The notes under the pieces: generated by a model
Databases searched by the model: none
Told to the model about the DNA's origin: nothing
The model's input: only the letters and a program-made list of their open reading frames with translations
Shown: one piece after another, positions 61,374 through 64,000 of the stretch
How positions within the stretch are numbered: position 1 is the stretch's first letter
Layout: every line of letters begins with the position of its first letter
From: a bacterium
GTDB taxonomy: Bacteria; JAMCPX01
NCBI GenBank assembly: GCA_021787665.1
Contig: JAJYLN010000004.1
Span: 1 to 64,000, forward strand
Reading direction: 5' to 3'
DNA length: 64,000 nucleotides
Made by a program: the position numbers and the translations under genes

Positions 61374-61706
61374 TTATTTTTCATCAAGCACGAGACTTAT
61401 ATGACACATACGTTTTCTTATCTTTGAAGGCCTGCCCATCGGCGCCGCCCGAAAGCGCTTCATGGTAGGTCCGGCCGTAACATTAATGAACTTCACATAA
61501 AGGTTATCGATGTCGATCGTCCCCCTCGACTCCGCGTTTGCAACAGCCGACTTTATAAGCTTCCCTATCGAGAGCGATGCCGACTTGTTGATAAACTTCA
61601 GGAGTGCCAGGGCCGCATTCACGTCCTGGCCCCTTACCAGCGCCGCTACGATCTGGGCCTTCCGCGGGGCTATTCTGACGTACTTTGTAGATACCTGTAT
61701 TTCCAT
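61374..61706 (-). CDS. rplV: Ribosomal protein L22 (uL22)
   Basis: A 110-residue protein with KYVRIAPRKAQIVAALVRGQ and the tunnel loop signature GPTMKRFRAAPMGRPSKIRK. Normal length and place between rpsS and rpsC. Confidence 0.97.
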   Translation of the reverse strand: MEIQVSTKYVRIAPRKAQIVAALVRGQDVNAALALLKFINKSASLSIGKLIKSAVANAESRGTIDIDNLYVKFINVTAGPTMKRFRAAPMGRPSKIRKRMCHISLVLDEK

Positions 61707-61720
61707 ACGTTATCCTCGTG

Positions 61721-62020
61721 CTATGCCTTATCTTCTGTCGTCTCGCCTTTACCGACCTTTCTGTCGCCGGAATGCATGATGAACGTCCTCGTCGGGGCGA
61801 ACTCGCCAAGTTTATGCCCGACCATGTTCTCTGTAATATAAACGGGAATAAACTTCCTTCCGTTGTGTACCGCTATCGTCAGGCTTACCATTTCAGGAGA
61901 TATGACGGACCGCCTCGACCACGTCTTGATAAGCCGCTTCTCCTTCTTTTCCGACATCTGTCGTATCTTGCTCAACAACGATTCTTCAATAAACGGTCCC
62001 TTTTTTAATGATCTTGACAT
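61721..62020 (-). CDS. rpsS: Ribosomal protein S19 (uS19)
   Basis: A 99-residue protein with [20 protein letters not shown] and [29 protein letters not shown]. Slightly longer than average through a charged tail. Confidence 0.97.
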   Translation of the reverse strand: MSRSLKKGPFIEESLLSKIRQMSEKKEKRLIKTWSRRSVISPEMVSLTIAVHNGRKFIPVYITENMVGHKLGEFAPTRTFIMHSGDRKVGKGETTEDKA

Positions 62021-62045
62021 ATTACTCCCTTATCGGTCCTCGTCA

Positions 62046-62882
62046 TCACTTCTGTCGCCTGTCCTTGATGATAAATTTATCCGAGTATTTGGGCTTCCTC
62101 GTCTTGAAACCTTTTGCCGGAACGCCGGTCGGAGAGACAGGATGGGGATTGCCCTGGCCCGCTTTACCCTCTCCACCTCCGTGAGGATGGTCGACCGGGT
62201 TCATCGACACCCCCCTGTTATGGGGTTTAAGTCCCATCCACCTCATTCGGCCAGCCTTACCTATGGATATGTTTATATTGTCGATGTTGCTGAGCTGCCC
62301 GATAGTTGCCATACAGTCAAGCCGTATCAGCCTGATCTCCCCGGACGGCAGCTTCACATGGCCATAGTCGCCCTCTTTTGCCATGAGTTGTGAGACTGCG
62401 CCGGCACTTCTGACAATCTTGCCACCCTGACCCGGCTTCAGTTCGATGTTGTGTATCATGGTACCTGCCGGGATAAACTTGAGCGGCATGGCGTATCCCT
62501 TCAGGATGTCGAGCTCCGATGTCCTGCTCGACACGACCCTGTCGTTCACCCTCAAATCGTTTGGCGCAAGGATATACCGCTTCTCGCCATCGGCGTATTT
62601 CAGGAGTGCTATGAACGCCGTGCGGTTGGGATCATACTCTATGGACACGACGGTCCCCGGTATATCGTGCTTGTCTCTCTTGAAGTCTATGACCCTGTAC
62701 ATCTGCTTGTGGCCGCCGCCCCTGAACCTTGTCGTAATCCTCCCCATATTGTTTCGTCCGCCGTGCTTCCTGAGGGGCGTAAGAAGGGACTTCTCCGGTT
62801 TTGCGGCCGTCAGTTCCTCAAACGTGAGTCCCTGGACAAACCGTCTTCCGGACGAGGTAGGTTTATAATATTTTATGCCCAT
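62046..62882 (-). CDS. rplB: Ribosomal protein L2 (uL2)
   Basis: A 278-residue protein near the peptidyl-transferase centre. Conserved [14 protein letters not shown], the histidine-bearing [20 protein letters not shown] and the RNA-binding [13 protein letters not shown] are present. Confidence 0.98.
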   Translation of the reverse strand: MGIKYYKPTSSGRRFVQGLTFEELTAAKPEKSLLTPLRKHGGRNNMGRITTRFRGGGHKQMYRVIDFKRDKHDIPGTVVSIEYDPNRTAFIALLKYADGEKRYILAPNDLRVNDRVVSSRTSELDILKGYAMPLKFIPAGTMIHNIELKPGQGGKIVRSAGAVSQLMAKEGDYGHVKLPSGEIRLIRLDCMATIGQLSNIDNINISIGKAGRMRWMGLKPHNRGVSMNPVDHPHGGGEGKAGQGNPHPVSPTGVPAKGFKTRKPKYSDKFIIKDRRQK

Positions 62883-62888
62883 CGAACT

Positions 62889-63182
62889 CTATACTCCTTC
62901 AAAAAACTCTATCTTGTCCCCAGGTTTCAGTCTCACGATGGCCTTCTTGTAGCCGCTCCTCAGACCGCGGTGCACACTTCGTACGGCCTTTACCTTCCCT
63001 GGCATATTCATGGTCCTCACATTCATCACCTTGACCTTGAATATCTTTTCCACGGCATCCTTGATCTCCTTCTTGTTCGCAGTCTTGCTCACGGTGCAGG
63101 CGATCTCGTTGAGACGTTCCTTTGCAGCAGTGTTCTTCTCCGTAATGATAGGAGACAGGATTACATCATATACTGACTTCAT
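62889..63182 (-). CDS. rplW: Ribosomal protein L23 (uL23)
   Basis: A 97-residue protein with DVILSPIITEKNTAAKERLN and VEKIFKVKVMNVRTMNMPGK. It docks trigger factor and SRP at the tunnel exit. Overlaps rplD by four bases. Confidence 0.97.
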   Translation of the reverse strand: MKSVYDVILSPIITEKNTAAKERLNEIACTVSKTANKKEIKDAVEKIFKVKVMNVRTMNMPGKVKAVRSVHRGLRSGYKKAIVRLKPGDKIEFFEGV

Positions 63183-63802
63183 TTATCGAGGGCCTCCTGC
63201 AGCACAAGGGCTGTCTTCTCTGTCAATACGAGCTGATTGTATTTCATCGTATCGAACACATTGAACGTCGTGTCCCGTATGACCTTTATCTTCTTTAAGT
63301 TCCTCGCAGAGAGCTGAAAGTCCCTGTTCCCTCCATCGAGAACGATAAGGGCGTTGCTTATGGCAAGTTTTTTCAATATGCCGTACACCGCCTTTGTCTT
63401 TATCTGATCGACCTTAAAGGAATCAACCACGATAAGGAGTTTATCTTTATATTTGGAACTCAATGCCGAGCGCCCTGCAAGTTTTATAATCTTCTTATTA
63501 ACCTTCAGCATTCTCTCTCCCGGCTGTGGACCGAAGGTCGTTCCTCCCCCCCTCCACAGGGGCGACCTTATACTCCCGGCCCGCGCCCTTCCAGTTCCTT
63601 TCTGCTTCCATGGCTTCTTGCCGCCTCCGCTTATCTCGCCCTTGGTCTTCGTCGATCGGTTCCACTGCCTCTGATTATGCATGTACTGCTTTATCGCAAG
63701 ATAAAGCGCGGGCTCATGCACGTCGGCATTGAAGACCTCGTCCTTCAGCGTGAGCTCCTTCAGTTTATTCCCGTTCTGATCTATAACATCAACAACAGCC
63801 AT
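63179..63802 (-). CDS. rplD: Ribosomal protein L4 (uL4)
   Basis: A 207-residue protein with the tunnel loop WKQKGTGRARAGSIRSPLWR and GGGTTFGPQPGERMLKVNKK. In E. coli L4 controls the S10 operon; that regulatory leader lies outside this window. Confidence 0.97.
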   Translation of the reverse strand: MAVVDVIDQNGNKLKELTLKDEVFNADVHEPALYLAIKQYMHNQRQWNRSTKTKGEISGGGKKPWKQKGTGRARAGSIRSPLWRGGGTTFGPQPGERMLKVNKKIIKLAGRSALSSKYKDKLLIVVDSFKVDQIKTKAVYGILKKLAISNALIVLDGGNRDFQLSARNLKKIKVIRDTTFNVFDTMKYNQLVLTEKTALVLQEALDK

Positions 63803-63809
63803 ACCCCAC

Positions 63810-64000
63810 CTACGCAGAAACCTTCTTTATGTCCACAACGGAATTTACACTCCCCGGGACAGCACCTCGGACACAGATGATGTTCTTCTCCGGCACAAGC
63901 TTTACTACCTCGAGATGCTTGACCGTGACCCTCCTGTTGCCCATGCGACCAGCCAATTTCTTGTTCTTTATCACCCTGCCCGGGAAGGTGTTCGATCCGA
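63810..64000 (-). CDS. rplC: Ribosomal protein L3 (uL3), C-terminal part (5' end outside window)
   Basis: Not in the ORF track because it runs off the right edge. The minus strand reads about 63 residues with [40 protein letters not shown] and [15 protein letters not shown], ending in a stop at 63810, seven bases before rplD. These are the C-terminal signatures of L3. Confidence 0.95.
   Translation of the reverse strand, partial: GSNTFPGRVIKNKKLAGRMGNRRVTVKHLEVVKLVPEKNIICVRGAVPGSVNSVVDIKKVSA

Overview
The window looks like a Gram-negative, anaerobic, respiring bacterium of the deltaproteobacterial type (Desulfobacterota, Geobacter-like in gene content). The basis is three c-type cytochrome genes (two of them nonaheme lipoproteins), a CusCBA copper/silver pump, sigma-54 promoters in front of surface redox genes, a type IV pilin, PEGA/Ser-Thr kinase genes and an alkylglycerone-phosphate-synthase-like oxidase. 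This placement is inference from gene content; no database search was possible.

Layout. 0-4.6 kb (minus): the start of a cytochrome gene, an NtrC-type response regulator and its histidine kinase (ATGA overlap), and tRNA-Gln. 4.7-10 kb (minus): nonaheme lipoprotein A, an isoprenylcysteine-methyltransferase-like membrane enzyme and PHP-type DNA polymerase X. 9.8-16.4 kb (minus): cusC-cusB-cusA followed by two YHS-domain genes. 16.7-20 kb (minus): a small secreted protein and nonaheme lipoprotein B. 20.3-24.6 kb: a hotdog thioesterase, tRNA-Arg and a 1065-residue lipoprotein with acidic repeats. 24.7-29.5 kb: an orphan ABC substrate-binding protein, phosphohexomutase, metallo-beta-lactamase-fold hydrolase, CoaBC and, convergent, a Nudix hydrolase. 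29.5-35.2 kb (plus): a pilin, then an ABC exporter, two TPR proteins and an O-antigen-ligase-like protein. 35.3-38.4 kb: acyl-CoA carboxylase carboxyltransferase and biotin carboxylase. 38.4-42.5 kb: PEGA protein, repeat-rich membrane protein and Ser/Thr kinase. 42.5-50 kb: a remnant with a dispersed repeat, the AGPS-like FAD oxidase, YfhO, a polytopic membrane protein and a membrane-embedded M28 peptidase. 50-64 kb (minus): the S10/spc/alpha ribosomal superoperon from rplC (cut by the edge) to rplQ, with secY, adk, map, infA and rpoA, and without rpmD (L30).

How it fits together. Four near-consensus sigma-54 (-24/-12) elements sit upstream of the first cytochrome, cusCBA, nonaheme lipoprotein B and the pilin. 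Three of them have clear dyad or tandem upstream sites at typical enhancer distance, and the pilin has a weaker candidate. Copper efflux, surface cytochromes and pilus therefore all appear to be under sigma-54 control, probably through different activators because the upstream sites differ. The regulator at 0.5-1.9 kb is the natural candidate for the first cytochrome. A second theme is a set of plus- and minus-strand genes without a Shine-Dalgarno sequence whose predicted -10 box lies 6-8 bases before the ATG, which predicts leaderless mRNAs.
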